Below, piece after piece: positions 25,234-33,831 of a stretch of DNA of 64,000 nt. The translations under genes and the position numbers were made by a program. The first letter of the stretch is position 1; each line of letters begins with the position of its first letter. The notes under the pieces are model-generated. The model was not told the origin of the DNA and made no database searches. It saw only the letters and a list, made by a program, of their open reading frames with translations. Source of the stretch: Trebonia sp964581815 (GTDB taxonomy: Bacteria > Actinomycetota > Actinomycetes > Streptosporangiales > Streptosporangiaceae); the NCBI GenBank assembly GCA_964581815.1, contig CAZORE010000006.1:1-64000 (forward strand). Direction: 5' to 3'.

Positions 25234-25665
25234 TCACACCAGGGTGAACGGCTCGCTCTGCAGGATCGACACGACCTGGTCGTTCACGCTCACCAGCGAC
25301 GCCACGTACTGCAGGACGTGGCCGGCGTACGGGTTGGGGTTGGGCACGTTGACCGTGAAGCTCTGCTGGGTGTCGTAGTCGTCCGGCCCGTTCTTGTTCC
25401 ACAGCGGCACAGTGAAGGACTGGGCTGGGATCACCGGGTTGAGGTTCGCGGCGGCCGTCATGGCCGTCAGGTCCATCGCCGTGACGGTCAGCGTGTACGG
25501 CGCGGCGGAGTTACCGATCACGTTGCCCGCGTTGCCTTCGATGACGACGTCGAAGGTCGCCGTGGCGGCCTGCCCGGGCGCCGGGGCGTTGGGGGCGTTG
25601 TCCTGGATCGTGCTGCCGTGCTGTGCGGTCAGGACCTCGATGAGCTGTGCGTCGTTTGCGTTCAC
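25234..25665 (-). CDS. Small beta-rich protein of the CHAT locus
   Basis: 143 residues from a GTG start with GGGAAAGA upstream. Sequence features: an N-terminal helix NANDAQLIEVLTAQHGSTI, then alternating beta strands (ATFDVVIEGNAG, YTLTVTAMDL, SFTVPLW, QQSFTVNV, HVLQYVASLVSVNDQVVSIL), rich in Asn and Thr and poor in Lys and Arg. There is no signal peptide, Cys or membrane helix. It looks like a compact immunoglobulin-like sandwich. It is first of the four minus-strand genes, 103 bp before the sigma gene. I do not recognise it; position suggests a substrate, sensor or ligand of the protease pair. Confidence 0.55.
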   Translation of the reverse strand: MNANDAQLIEVLTAQHGSTIQDNAPNAPAPGQAATATFDVVIEGNAGNVIGNSAAPYTLTVTAMDLTAMTAAANLNPVIPAQSFTVPLWNKNGPDDYDTQQSFTVNVPNPNPYAGHVLQYVASLVSVNDQVVSILQSEPFTLV

Positions 25666-25791
25666 TGGAGTCTTTCCCTGTCCCGGGTATCCGCGGCGGG
25701 ATTGCCGCTCACTGGGATGAGGCGGCCAGGCCTGGCGCAGATACACGGCCGGCCCGGTGCCGCCGCCGGCCGCCGCTCGCGGGCCGCGGCG

Positions 25792-26412
25792 CTATTCGGG
25801 AGCAGGGCTATCCGGGGGCGGGGCCTCGGGGGCGGGGCTATTCGGGGCGGGGCGGGTGCCCCACTCGGCGATCAGCAGCACGAGGGCGGTGAGCAGCGGC
25901 CACAGGGCCAGGGCGCTTTTCGCCCCGAGGGCGAGCGAGGCGGGAAACAGCGTGCCTGCCGGGCTCGACCCGATCTCCCGGTTAAAGGCGGACAGGCCGA
26001 CCTGCCCGCCGGCCCACATCATGGTCAACCCGCCGGCCACCGCCCCGAGGATAAGCGCCAGCGCGACCGAGGCCCGGGCCGCCCCGTCGCGCGGGGCGAC
26101 GGCAAGCCGGTAGCCGAGCAGCCCGGTGAGCAGGCCGGCGACCACGGCGATCGCGCTGAACCAGGCGTCCGCCCCGAAGAAAGCGCGGGTCTCCGTATTG
26201 ACTATCTCCGCGGTGCCCGCGCTGACCTCCTGAAGCAGCACCCGGGGGGCGACCTCGCCCCAGATCAGGCCGCCGAGCAGGCCGAGCGCCGCGCTGCCGG
26301 CGAGCAGCGCCACGGACCAGATGACGGACGAGCGGGCGGTCGGGCGGGCATCGGGCGGGACGGGCAAACCCGGCACCTCAGGCCGCTCTGGCACCATAGC
26401 CATCCCCGACAT
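25792..26412 (-). CDS. Four-helix membrane protein with C-terminal Pro-rich tail
   Basis: 206 residues. Hydrophobic segments lie at about 26-48, 80-100, 112-135 and 165-185; between the first two is an outer loop GEVAPRVLLQEVSAGTAEIVNTETRAFFGADAW. The tail is PAPNSPAPEAPPPDSPAPE. The ATG at 26412 has GGAGG nine bases upstream. It resembles DUF2567-type actinomycete membrane proteins in layout, though that is only an impression. It is divergent from the next gene across 132 bp. Confidence 0.6.
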   Translation of the reverse strand: MSGMAMVPERPEVPGLPVPPDARPTARSSVIWSVALLAGSAALGLLGGLIWGEVAPRVLLQEVSAGTAEIVNTETRAFFGADAWFSAIAVVAGLLTGLLGYRLAVAPRDGAARASVALALILGAVAGGLTMMWAGGQVGLSAFNREIGSSPAGTLFPASLALGAKSALALWPLLTALVLLIAEWGTRPAPNSPAPEAPPPDSPAPE

Positions 26413-26544
26413 CACCTCTCGCCTCCTCCCGTGATCGTACGCGGGAACCGGACCGTACACGCCGCGCAAGTCCTCGCCGTGGCCCGTTTGAGAGCCGACC
26501 CTGCGGGCAGTCGACAGCGGCAAGCCGACGTACCGGAGGACACA

Positions 26545-27225
26545 ATGTCTGCTGGCACCATTATCGTGATCGTTGTCGTCTTGGTGCTCCTGGCCGTGGT
26601 GGCGGCCGTCGTGAGCATGCGGATCGGCCGCAGGACAACCGAGCGGTCCGTCCACGGCGCGGAGTACGACCGGCTGGCCGGCGAGATCGGCCCGCGCAAG
26701 GCTCAGGCGGAGTTCGCTAAGCGCCGCCAGCGCGTCGACGGGCTGGGCATCAAGTCGCTCAGCGACGAGCGGCGAGCCGCCTACACCGGGCAGTGGGATA
26801 TCGCTCAGGAGCAGTTCGTCGACAACCCGGCGCAGTCGGTGCGCGCGGCGGCGGCGATGATCGCCGCCGTCACGGCCGACCGCGGGTACGAGGTCAGCGA
26901 CCATGAGCAGCTCCTGACGGATCTCTCCGTCTACCACGGGCGTTATCTCGACGGCTACCGGCAGGCGCGCACCACCGCCGCGCGGGCCGGCCAGGCCAGC
27001 ACCGAGGCACTGCGGCGGGCGCTGATCAGCTACCGGGTCCTCTTCTTCGACCTGCTCGGACCGGCCGGCGCCGCCGGGCAGGATCGTGGCCAGACTCCGC
27101 CGGAGCTCGCGCCGGCGACGGCCAAGGTGCCCGGCCAGCGGCCGTGGCAGCAGGTCACCCAGGGGCGGCACCCGAAGACCAGGCGCCAGGAAGACGCCGA
27201 CGACGTGCCAGTCGCCCGGTCCTGA
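26545..27225 (+). CDS. Single-pass membrane protein with FVD-type C-terminal domain
   Basis: 226 residues. One N-terminal membrane helix (GTIIVIVVVLVLLAVVAAVVSM), then a soluble domain: YTGQWDIAQEQFVDNPAQSV, RAAAAMIAAV, ending in ALRRALISYRVLFFDLL, and a charged tail. GGAGGA lies just before the ATG. The domain is shared with the next gene on the same strand (AQ..FVD.P...V then LR....YR.LF..L). This helical domain recurs in actinomycete membrane proteins; no activity is known to me. Confidence 0.65.
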   Translation: MSAGTIIVIVVVLVLLAVVAAVVSMRIGRRTTERSVHGAEYDRLAGEIGPRKAQAEFAKRRQRVDGLGIKSLSDERRAAYTGQWDIAQEQFVDNPAQSVRAAAAMIAAVTADRGYEVSDHEQLLTDLSVYHGRYLDGYRQARTTAARAGQASTEALRRALISYRVLFFDLLGPAGAAGQDRGQTPPELAPATAKVPGQRPWQQVTQGRHPKTRRQEDADDVPVARS

Positions 27226-27344
27226 CGGCCACCCGGCCGTGATGGCCAGCGCGGCCACAGCGGCGGGCCAGCCCGATGAGGCAGGCGCGGCACGTACCGC
27301 GCGATGAGAAATGACATGCCCGTGCAGTGAGAGAGGACAGGGCG

Positions 27345-28148
27345 ATGAGCCTGCTGCGGAACTTTTCACCCGGTGGCGGCCAACCGGACGATGACGACGA
27401 GCAGCCGACCTCGGCAGCGCAGCCGACCTCGGCAGAAGACCCGGACGAGACCGCCCCGCGGGGCGGCGGCCAGGCGCCCGGCGCCGCCCGGTACGCCTTC
27501 GCCGCCCCGGCGGCCGGCACCGCTTCCGGCGCCGACCCGGCGCCCGTCACGGTGGTACCTTCCGAGGTCGTTAACGAGCCCGGTCTCGCGGAGGAGACAG
27601 GACCAGAGCCCGCTTCCGATGCGTCCGCTGCCGAGGTGACGCCGCCTGCCCTGGAGACCTCTGCTCCTGGCGCGACGCCAGCGCCTGACTTCGAGGCGCC
27701 CGCGCCGGTGACGACGCCGGTGCCTACCTTCCAGCCGAGGCAGGCGCCTTTCCCGTCGCCCAGGACGACGGGCGAGGACGGGCCGGCCGCCCAGGCGGCG
27801 CCCGTGACGGAGCCGGACTTCGCCGCCCCGCTATTGAGCGGCACGGCGGAGCTGCGCGCCCGGTGGCAGCGGGCACAGGGCGATTTCGTCGACGACCCGC
27901 AGGCGGCGGTCAGTGCCGCCGACGACCTCGTCGGGCAGACGGCGGAGGCGCTGGTGGACGCGGTCCGCCAGCGCCAGCGGCAGCTGCGCACGGCGTGGGA
28001 GCGCGGCCCGGCGGACGGCTCGCCGGCGGCGGCGGCGGACGGGCGGACGCCTACCGCGATGGCGCCGGGCGCACCGGACACCGAGCAGCTGCGGCTGATG
28101 ATGCAGCGCTACCGGGCGCTGTTCAACGAGCTCACCCGGCCCTCGTAG
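27345..28148 (+). CDS. Acidic/Pro-rich protein with FVD-type C-terminal domain
   Basis: 267 residues from the ATG at 27345 (AGAGGA eight bases upstream). Residues 1-165 are disordered, acidic and Pro/Ala-rich (PDDDDEQPTSAAQPTSAEDP repeats). Residues about 170-267 hold the domain also seen in the upstream gene: ELRARWQRAQGDFVDDPQAA, then DTEQLRLMMQRYRALFNEL. It has no membrane helix or signal. The pair probably arose by duplication followed by exchange of the N-terminus, or by domain sharing. Function unknown. Confidence 0.6.
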   Translation: MSLLRNFSPGGGQPDDDDEQPTSAAQPTSAEDPDETAPRGGGQAPGAARYAFAAPAAGTASGADPAPVTVVPSEVVNEPGLAEETGPEPASDASAAEVTPPALETSAPGATPAPDFEAPAPVTTPVPTFQPRQAPFPSPRTTGEDGPAAQAAPVTEPDFAAPLLSGTAELRARWQRAQGDFVDDPQAAVSAADDLVGQTAEALVDAVRQRQRQLRTAWERGPADGSPAAAADGRTPTAMAPGAPDTEQLRLMMQRYRALFNELTRPS

Positions 28149-28351
28149 CCATCGCGTTCTCCCGACCGGTTCGGCGGGCCGCGCTAGGCCGTCAGCTCGC
28201 GCCTCGGCCAGGAGCGACGCGACTGCGCTGACGTCGGCCAGGCGGGTTCCTGGAGGGCTTAGCGGCGGCCACCGTGTGGTGGCGGAAGACCGCGACGGGT
28301 TCACGCGAACCTGTCGGCCGGCTGAGTGTCGGCGAGCGAACGGCGGCGCGG

Positions 28352-28867
28352 TTACATGCGGTCGAACGGCTCGGGGTAGGCGAACTCGCCGCGGAGCGCC
28401 GGGTCGTAAACGGTGAGGGTGCGAACCTGGAAGTGCTCTGCCCACTCGGGGCGCTGCGGCGTGATGCCGTAATCACTCGCCAGGCAGAAGCCGAACCTCG
28501 GGTAATAGCTGGTCGAGCCGAGCAGCACGACCATGGGCTCGCCGAGGGCGTCGGCGGCGCCGAGCACCGCGTGCATCAGCGCCTGGCCGACGCCGCTGCG
28601 CTGGCGGTCCGGGCGCACCGACAGCGGCCCGAGGGCGAGCACCGCGGACGTGGCGACGGTTCCCCTGGTGCACAGCACGTGCCCGGCGAGGTCGCCGTCC
28701 GGGTCGACGGCGACGAGTGAGAGCTCGGGGATCCACGCAGGGCTGGCGCGCAGCCAGTCGACCAGGGGCGCTTCCACCGGGACGTCCTCCCCCGGCCTGG
28801 CGAACGCCGCGGCCGTGACCGCGCGGATCGACACCTCGTCCCCCGCCAGTTCCCGTCGCACGAGCAT
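28352..28867 (-). CDS. GNAT family N-acetyltransferase
   Basis: 171 residues from the ATG at 28867, where recognisable GNAT sequence starts (LVRRELAGDEVSIRAVTAAAF); a GTG at 28936 would add 23 unconserved residues. The acetyl-CoA loop is VRPDRQRSGVGQALMHAVL, preceded by the beta strand SAVLALGPLS. VLLGSTSYYPRFGFCLASDYGI is typical of the YhbS-like subgroup of small-molecule acetyltransferases. Substrate unknown. It is downstream of dnaE on the same strand. Confidence 0.85.
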   Translation of the reverse strand: MLVRRELAGDEVSIRAVTAAAFARPGEDVPVEAPLVDWLRASPAWIPELSLVAVDPDGDLAGHVLCTRGTVATSAVLALGPLSVRPDRQRSGVGQALMHAVLGAADALGEPMVVLLGSTSYYPRFGFCLASDYGITPQRPEWAEHFQVRTLTVYDPALRGEFAYPEPFDRM

Positions 28868-29036
28868 GCCGGCACGATGCCAGGGCGGGGCTGAGCTCGC
28901 AACTGGATTTCGCTGAGTGCGGGAGGGTTCGGCCACGCCACAGGGCTGTGTTGGGACAGGCTAATGATGTTGCAGATGGTGACTGGTGGGGTAGCGGGAC
29001 GGGCGGAGCACGCCTGCGTTCTGGATGATCCTTGGG

Positions 29037-32000
29037 TCAGCTGGCAATGCAGGAAGGGCCGAGGAGCTGCTTGAGGTCGGCGTGGAGGGCGGGGCTGGCG
29101 GTGACGCGGAGCTTGTCGTCGAGGCGGAGCACCCTGGTCTTCTGGCTGCTGCGCAGGCGGAGGTGCACCTCCGTGGTGCCCGGGTGGGTGCGCAGGACCT
29201 CACGGAGCTGCTCGACGACCGGTACGGTGCAGCGGTTCTCCGCGAGGGACAGGACGAAAGGGGCGGTACCGTCGGCGGCGGTGGCCAGGTCGGGGATGGT
29301 CATGTCCATCGCGATGAGCTTGGGCACGTCCTCGCGGCGGTCGACCTTGCCTTTGACGATCACGATCGCGTCGTCGGCGATCGCGGTCGCGTAGAGCTGG
29401 TAGCTGTTGGGGAAGAACAGCACCTCGATCGCGCCGCCGAGGTCCTCGAGGGTGGCGGCGGCCCACGCGTCGCCCTTCTTGGTGACCTTGCGGGTGACGC
29501 CGGACAGGATGCCGCCGATCTTGACGATCTGGCCGTCACCCCGGCCACGCTGCGGCACCGCGGCCACCGGAGCGGCCGGGCGGTCCTCGTCCCCGTCGTC
29601 CTCGTCCTCCTCCGCGGCGCCCATCAGCTCGGCGACGGAGATGTCGGTGTCCTTCGCGATGACATGCTCGATGCCGAGCAGCGGGTGGTCGGAGACGTAC
29701 AGGCCGAGCATCTCCCGCTCGAAGTTCAGCCGGGTCTTCTTGTCCCACTCGGCGTCCGGTATCGCCACCTCGAAGGCGGCCTCGGCCTCCACGTCGCCGC
29801 CGAACAGGGAGTCCTGGCCGATCGCCTCGTTGCGCTTGATGTCGATGACCGAGTCGACCGCCTGCTCGTGGATGAGCGCCAGGCCCTTGCGCGGGTGGCT
29901 GAAGGAGTCGAACGCGCCCGCCTTGATCAGCGACTCGATGACGCGCTTGTTGCACACGACGGCGGGGACCTTGCGCAGGAAGTCCGCGAACGAGGTGAAC
30001 TCGCCCTTGGACTTGCGGGTCGCGACGATCGCGTCGACGACGTTCACGCCGACGTTGCGGATCGCGGCCAGGCCGAACCGCACGTCCTCGCCGACGGCGG
30101 TGAACGTGGCGACCGACGCGTTGACGTCCGGCGGCAGCACCTTGACGCCCATGCGCCGGCTCTCCGACAGGTACAGCGCGGACTTGTCCTTGTCGTCGCC
30201 GACGGAGGTGAGCACGGCGGCCATGTACTCGGCGGGGTAGTTCGCCTTGAGGTAGGCGGTCCAGTAGGACACCAGGCCGTAGGCGGCGGAGTGCGCCTTG
30301 TTGAAGGCGTAGCCGGCGAACGGGACGAGGACGTCCCACACCGCCTGGATGGCCTTGTCGGAGTAGCCCCGCTCCTTGCAGCCCGCGTGGAACGGCTTGA
30401 ACTCCTTGTCCAGGATCTCCTTCTTCTTCTTGCCCATGGCCCGGCGCAGCAGGTCGGCCTGTCCCAGGGTGTAGCCGGCCAGGATCTGCGCGGCGCGCTG
30501 CACCTGCTCCTGGTAGACGATCAAGCCGTAGGTGGGCTCGAGGATCTCCTTGAGCGGCTCTTCGAGCTCGGGGTGGATCGGGGTGATGTCCTGCTGCTTG
30601 TTCTTGCGCAGCGCGTAGTTGGTATGGCTGTTGACGCCCATCGGGCCCGGCCGGTACAGGGCGCCGAGCGCCGAGATGTCCTCGAAGTTGTCCGGCTTCA
30701 TCTGGCGCAGCAGGGTCCGGTAGCCGCTGGAGTCGAACTGGAACACGCCGAGCGTGTCGCCGCGGGTCAGCAGGTCGTAGGTGGGCTTGTCGTCCAGCGT
30801 GAGGCTGAGCAGGTCGATCTTGATGCCCCGGTTCGCCTCGATGGCCTTCACCGCGTCGGCCATGATCGTCAGGTTGCGCAGGCCGAGGAAGTCCATCTTG
30901 AGCAGCCCGAGGTCCTCGCAGGTCGGGTAGTCGAACTGCGTGATGACCGCGCCGTCCTGGTGCCGCGTCCACACCGGGATGTGGTCGGTGAGCGGCTCGG
31001 CGGACATGATCACGCCGGCGGCGTGCACGCCGGGCTGGCGGATCAGGCCCTCGATGCCCTGGGCCGTGTCGATGATCTGCTTGACCTCGGCCTCGGTGTT
31101 GTACAGGTTGCGGAGGTCGCCCGCCTCACCGTAGCGGGGGTACTCCTCGTCGAAGATGCCCTTGAGCGGGATGTCCTTGCCCATCACTGCCGGGGGGAAC
31201 GCCTTGGTGATGCGGTCGCCGAGGGCGTAGGGGAAGCCGAGGACCCGGGTGGAGTCCTTGATGGCGGCCTTCGCCTTGATCGTCCCGTAGGTGATGATCT
31301 GGGCGACCTTGTCCGAGCCAAACTTCTGCGTGACGTAGCGGATGACATCGGCGCGGCCGCGCTCGTCGAAGTCGATGTCGATGTCCGGCATCGAGATCCG
31401 CTCCGGGTTCAGGAACCGCTCGAAGATCAGGCCGTGCACCAGCGGGTCGAGGTCGGTGATGCCCATCGCATAGGCGACGATGCTGCCCGCCGCGGAGCCG
31501 CGGCCCGGGCCGACCGCCACGCCGTTGCTCTTCGCCCAGTTGATGAAGTCGGCGACCACCAGGAAGTAGGCGGGAAAGCCCATCTGACAGATGATCGAGA
31601 TCTCGTACTCGGCCTGCTTGCGGCGGGTGTCGTCGATCCCGTCCGGGTACCGCTTCGCCATGCCCTTCCAGACCTCGTCGGCGAACAGCGCGTCCTCGGA
31701 CTCGAAGCCCTCAGGGATCGGGAAGCGGGGCATCAGGTTGACGAACTCGAACATGCCGGCCGTGTCGACCCGGTCGGCGACAAGCAGCTGGGAGTTGCGG
31801 CAGCCCTCGCGCCAGATGTCGTCGGTGCGGACCGCGTACATCTCAGCCGGCGACTTGATGTAGTAGCCGGTGCCGTCGAACTTGAACCGGTCCTCGTCGG
31901 CGAGGGTCTTGCCGGTCTGGATGCACAGCAGGAGCTCCTGCGCCTGGGCGTCAGACTCCTTGCTGTAGTGGGAGTCGTTGGTGACCAGCGGCGGGATGCC

Positions 32001-32639
32001 GAGCTTCTTGCCGATCTCAAGCAGGCCCGTCCGGACCCGGCGCTCGATGTCCAGGCCGTGGTCCATCAGCTCGAGGAAGTAGTTCTCCTTGCCGAAGATG
32101 TCCTGGTACTCGGCGGCGGCCCGGAGCGCCTCCGCCTCCTGGCCCAGGCGCAGCCGCGTCTGCAGTTCCCCGCTCGGGCAGCCGGTGGAGGCCATCAGGC
32201 CGGCTGAGTGCTCGGCGATGATCTCCTTGTCCATCCGGGCCCACTTGGTCAGCCAGCCCTCGGCGTAGGAGCGGCTAGTGAGCTTGAAGAGGTTATGCAG
32301 GCCCTCGTTGTTCCTGGCCCAGATCGTTTTGTGCAGGTAGGAGCCGGACGCGGAGACGTCGTCTTGCTTCTGGTGCGGCTGGCCCCACAGGACGCGGTTC
32401 TTGTTACCCCGGTGCTCGGGCGCCACGTACGCCTCGATGCCGATGACCGGGGTGACCCCGGCCTCCTTGGCCTGCCGGTGGAACTCGGCCGCGCCGAACA
32501 TGTTGCCGTGGTCGGTCATCGCCACGTGCGTCATGCCCTGCGCCGTGACCTCCTTGAACAGCTCCTTGAGCCGGGCGGCGCCGTCAAGCATCGAGTACTC
32601 GGTGTGCACGTGCAGGTGGGCGTAGGGGGTCTCAGCCAT
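29037..32639 (-). CDS. dnaE: DNA polymerase III alpha subunit
   Basis: Replicative polymerase, 1200 residues, the usual DnaE1 length. Domains in order: PHP domain (YAHLHVHTEYSMLDGA at the N-terminus, MTDHGNMFG), palm with catalytic Asp residues in MPDIDIDFDERGR (about 410-425) plus the third Asp further on, fingers, tandem HhH/beta-binding region, OB fold, and C-terminal tau-binding end LLGPSCIAS. The second ORF-like patterns on the other strand are shadows. Part of its 5' region (32420-32460) is duplicated at 34420-34460. Confidence 0.98.
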   Translation of the reverse strand: MAETPYAHLHVHTEYSMLDGAARLKELFKEVTAQGMTHVAMTDHGNMFGAAEFHRQAKEAGVTPVIGIEAYVAPEHRGNKNRVLWGQPHQKQDDVSASGSYLHKTIWARNNEGLHNLFKLTSRSYAEGWLTKWARMDKEIIAEHSAGLMASTGCPSGELQTRLRLGQEAEALRAAAEYQDIFGKENYFLELMDHGLDIERRVRTGLLEIGKKLGIPPLVTNDSHYSKESDAQAQELLLCIQTGKTLADEDRFKFDGTGYYIKSPAEMYAVRTDDIWREGCRNSQLLVADRVDTAGMFEFVNLMPRFPIPEGFESEDALFADEVWKGMAKRYPDGIDDTRRKQAEYEISIICQMGFPAYFLVVADFINWAKSNGVAVGPGRGSAAGSIVAYAMGITDLDPLVHGLIFERFLNPERISMPDIDIDFDERGRADVIRYVTQKFGSDKVAQIITYGTIKAKAAIKDSTRVLGFPYALGDRITKAFPPAVMGKDIPLKGIFDEEYPRYGEAGDLRNLYNTEAEVKQIIDTAQGIEGLIRQPGVHAAGVIMSAEPLTDHIPVWTRHQDGAVITQFDYPTCEDLGLLKMDFLGLRNLTIMADAVKAIEANRGIKIDLLSLTLDDKPTYDLLTRGDTLGVFQFDSSGYRTLLRQMKPDNFEDISALGALYRPGPMGVNSHTNYALRKNKQQDITPIHPELEEPLKEILEPTYGLIVYQEQVQRAAQILAGYTLGQADLLRRAMGKKKKEILDKEFKPFHAGCKERGYSDKAIQAVWDVLVPFAGYAFNKAHSAAYGLVSYWTAYLKANYPAEYMAAVLTSVGDDKDKSALYLSESRRMGVKVLPPDVNASVATFTAVGEDVRFGLAAIRNVGVNVVDAIVATRKSKGEFTSFADFLRKVPAVVCNKRVIESLIKAGAFDSFSHPRKGLALIHEQAVDSVIDIKRNEAIGQDSLFGGDVEAEAAFEVAIPDAEWDKKTRLNFEREMLGLYVSDHPLLGIEHVIAKDTDISVAELMGAAEEDEDDGDEDRPAAPVAAVPQRGRGDGQIVKIGGILSGVTRKVTKKGDAWAAATLEDLGGAIEVLFFPNSYQLYATAIADDAIVIVKGKVDRREDVPKLIAMDMTIPDLATAADGTAPFVLSLAENRCTVPVVEQLREVLRTHPGTTEVHLRLRSSQKTRVLRLDDKLRVTASPALHADLKQLLGPSCIAS

Positions 32640-32757
32640 GCGCGATCATCGCCTCCTGCAGGTGCCTTCAGTTGTCGGTGTTCCGAAAGCACCGGGCACG
32701 CTCCGCGCCGCCGTTCCCGTGGGTGCCGGGGGTGAGCGGGCGGGTGGCTGCGCCGGT

Positions 32758-32811
32758 GTTTTAGCTACCTTAGCGGTTGCCGGGCCGCGGGTGTTGGTAC
32801 CGCGCCGGGGA
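32758..32811. repeat. Duplicated segment A upstream of HAD gene
   Basis: Begins GTTTTAGCTACCTTAGCGGT and matches 34461-34514 with about 47 of 54 identical bases. A shorter relative of its right half lies at about 33740-33771. The repeats flank the HAD and first lipoprotein genes. Confidence 0.65.
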
Positions 32812-32883
32812 CAACGTAAACGCTGGCGCGCGGCCAGAGCGCTCGGCCTAGCCTGTCAGCAGGTGCCAGGAAAGGAGCGCGCC

Positions 32884-33567
32884 GTGTCAGTGGTCTCCGT
32901 TGTCTTCGATGTCGGTGAGACGCTGCTCGACGACAGCCGCGAGTTCGGTGCGTGGGCAGACTGGATCGGCGTGCCGCGGCACACTTTCTCCGCCGTCCTG
33001 GGCGCCGTGACCGCGGCCGGGCGGGACAACGCGGACACGTTCCAGTACTTCCGTCCGGGCTTCGATGTGGCCGCCGAGCGCGAGCTCAGGGAGCAGGCCG
33101 GCGCCGGAGAGGACTACGGAGAGGCCGACTTGTACCCCGACGTCCGGCCTACTTTGGCTGCGCTGCGCGAGATGGGCCTGTGGGTCGGCATCGCCGGGAA
33201 CCAGACCGCCAAGGCCGGCCGCATCTTCCGCGAGCTGCGCCTGCCCGCGGACTTCATCGCTACGTCCTCCGAGTGGGGAGTCGCCAAGCCCGACCCTGCT
33301 TTCTTCGCCCGTGTCGTGGACGCCGCCCCAGGCAGCCCTGGGGAAATCGTCTACGTCGGTGACCATCGCGACAACGACCTAGCTCCTGCCAAGGCTGCCG
33401 GGCTGCGCACGGCGCACATCCGCCGCGGTCCGTGGGGGCACCTATGGGCAAACGACTCCCTCGTCGCCGGACTAGCAGATTGGCGCATCACGTCCCTGGC
33501 CGAATTGCCCTCCCTGCTAGCCCCCGAACTCCAGCGCGTGCCCGGCGAGCAACACCCGGCCCGTTAG
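32884..33567 (+). CDS. HAD superfamily hydrolase
   Basis: 227 residues from a GTG with AGGAG seven bases upstream. HAD motifs: I VVFDVGETLLDD (nucleophile Asp, with Glu in place of the usual second Asp: DVGET), II GIAGNQT, III KPDPAFFARVV, IV YVGDHRDNDL. The helical cap (FGAWADWIGVPRHTFSAVLGAV) puts it with small phosphatases or dehalogenase-like members. The Glu replacing the +2 Asp is shared with haloacid-dehalogenase-like and some phosphatase members. Substrate unknown. It is the only plus-strand gene between dnaE and ileS. Confidence 0.8.
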   Translation: MSVVSVVFDVGETLLDDSREFGAWADWIGVPRHTFSAVLGAVTAAGRDNADTFQYFRPGFDVAAERELREQAGAGEDYGEADLYPDVRPTLAALREMGLWVGIAGNQTAKAGRIFRELRLPADFIATSSEWGVAKPDPAFFARVVDAAPGSPGEIVYVGDHRDNDLAPAKAAGLRTAHIRRGPWGHLWANDSLVAGLADWRITSLAELPSLLAPELQRVPGEQHPAR

Positions 33568-33831
33568 CTTCCGGCCTGCACGGGAGGGGGACGGGGGCGG
33601 CTGGGGTGTCAGCCGCGCCCCTTCTGGCCCCGTTCTTTGGGCCAGACGAGGGCGCGGGGACACCTCCCGCCCCTGTTCCCCGCACGTTCCGCCTACCGCT
33701 CTCCGACACGCCTGAGAGAGTCACGGGTTTGTCGCTCCGGGCAGCCGGGGGTATTGGTTCCGCGCCGGGGAGCCGGCAAAGGGAAAGCGGGCACCGGCCC
33801 GTGCTCAGGGCCCGTGCTCAGGCAGTCGCGC
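33568..33831. other. Intergenic region with segment B of the 32-35 kb duplication
   Basis: Convergent HAD and lipoprotein genes end here. No gene is seen. The bases around 33740-33771 repeat the right half of segment A, and 33790-33831 resembles the region before 34550 behind the second lipoprotein copy. Confidence 0.5.

Noticed and set aside
16340..29036. Integrative element or prophage
   Set aside because: No integrase, att-like repeats, tRNA edge or phage genes were seen within the block.
29025..32207. A 1060-codon plus-strand open frame opposite dnaE
   Set aside because: Shadow of dnaE; no domain is recognisable and it lacks a ribosome site.
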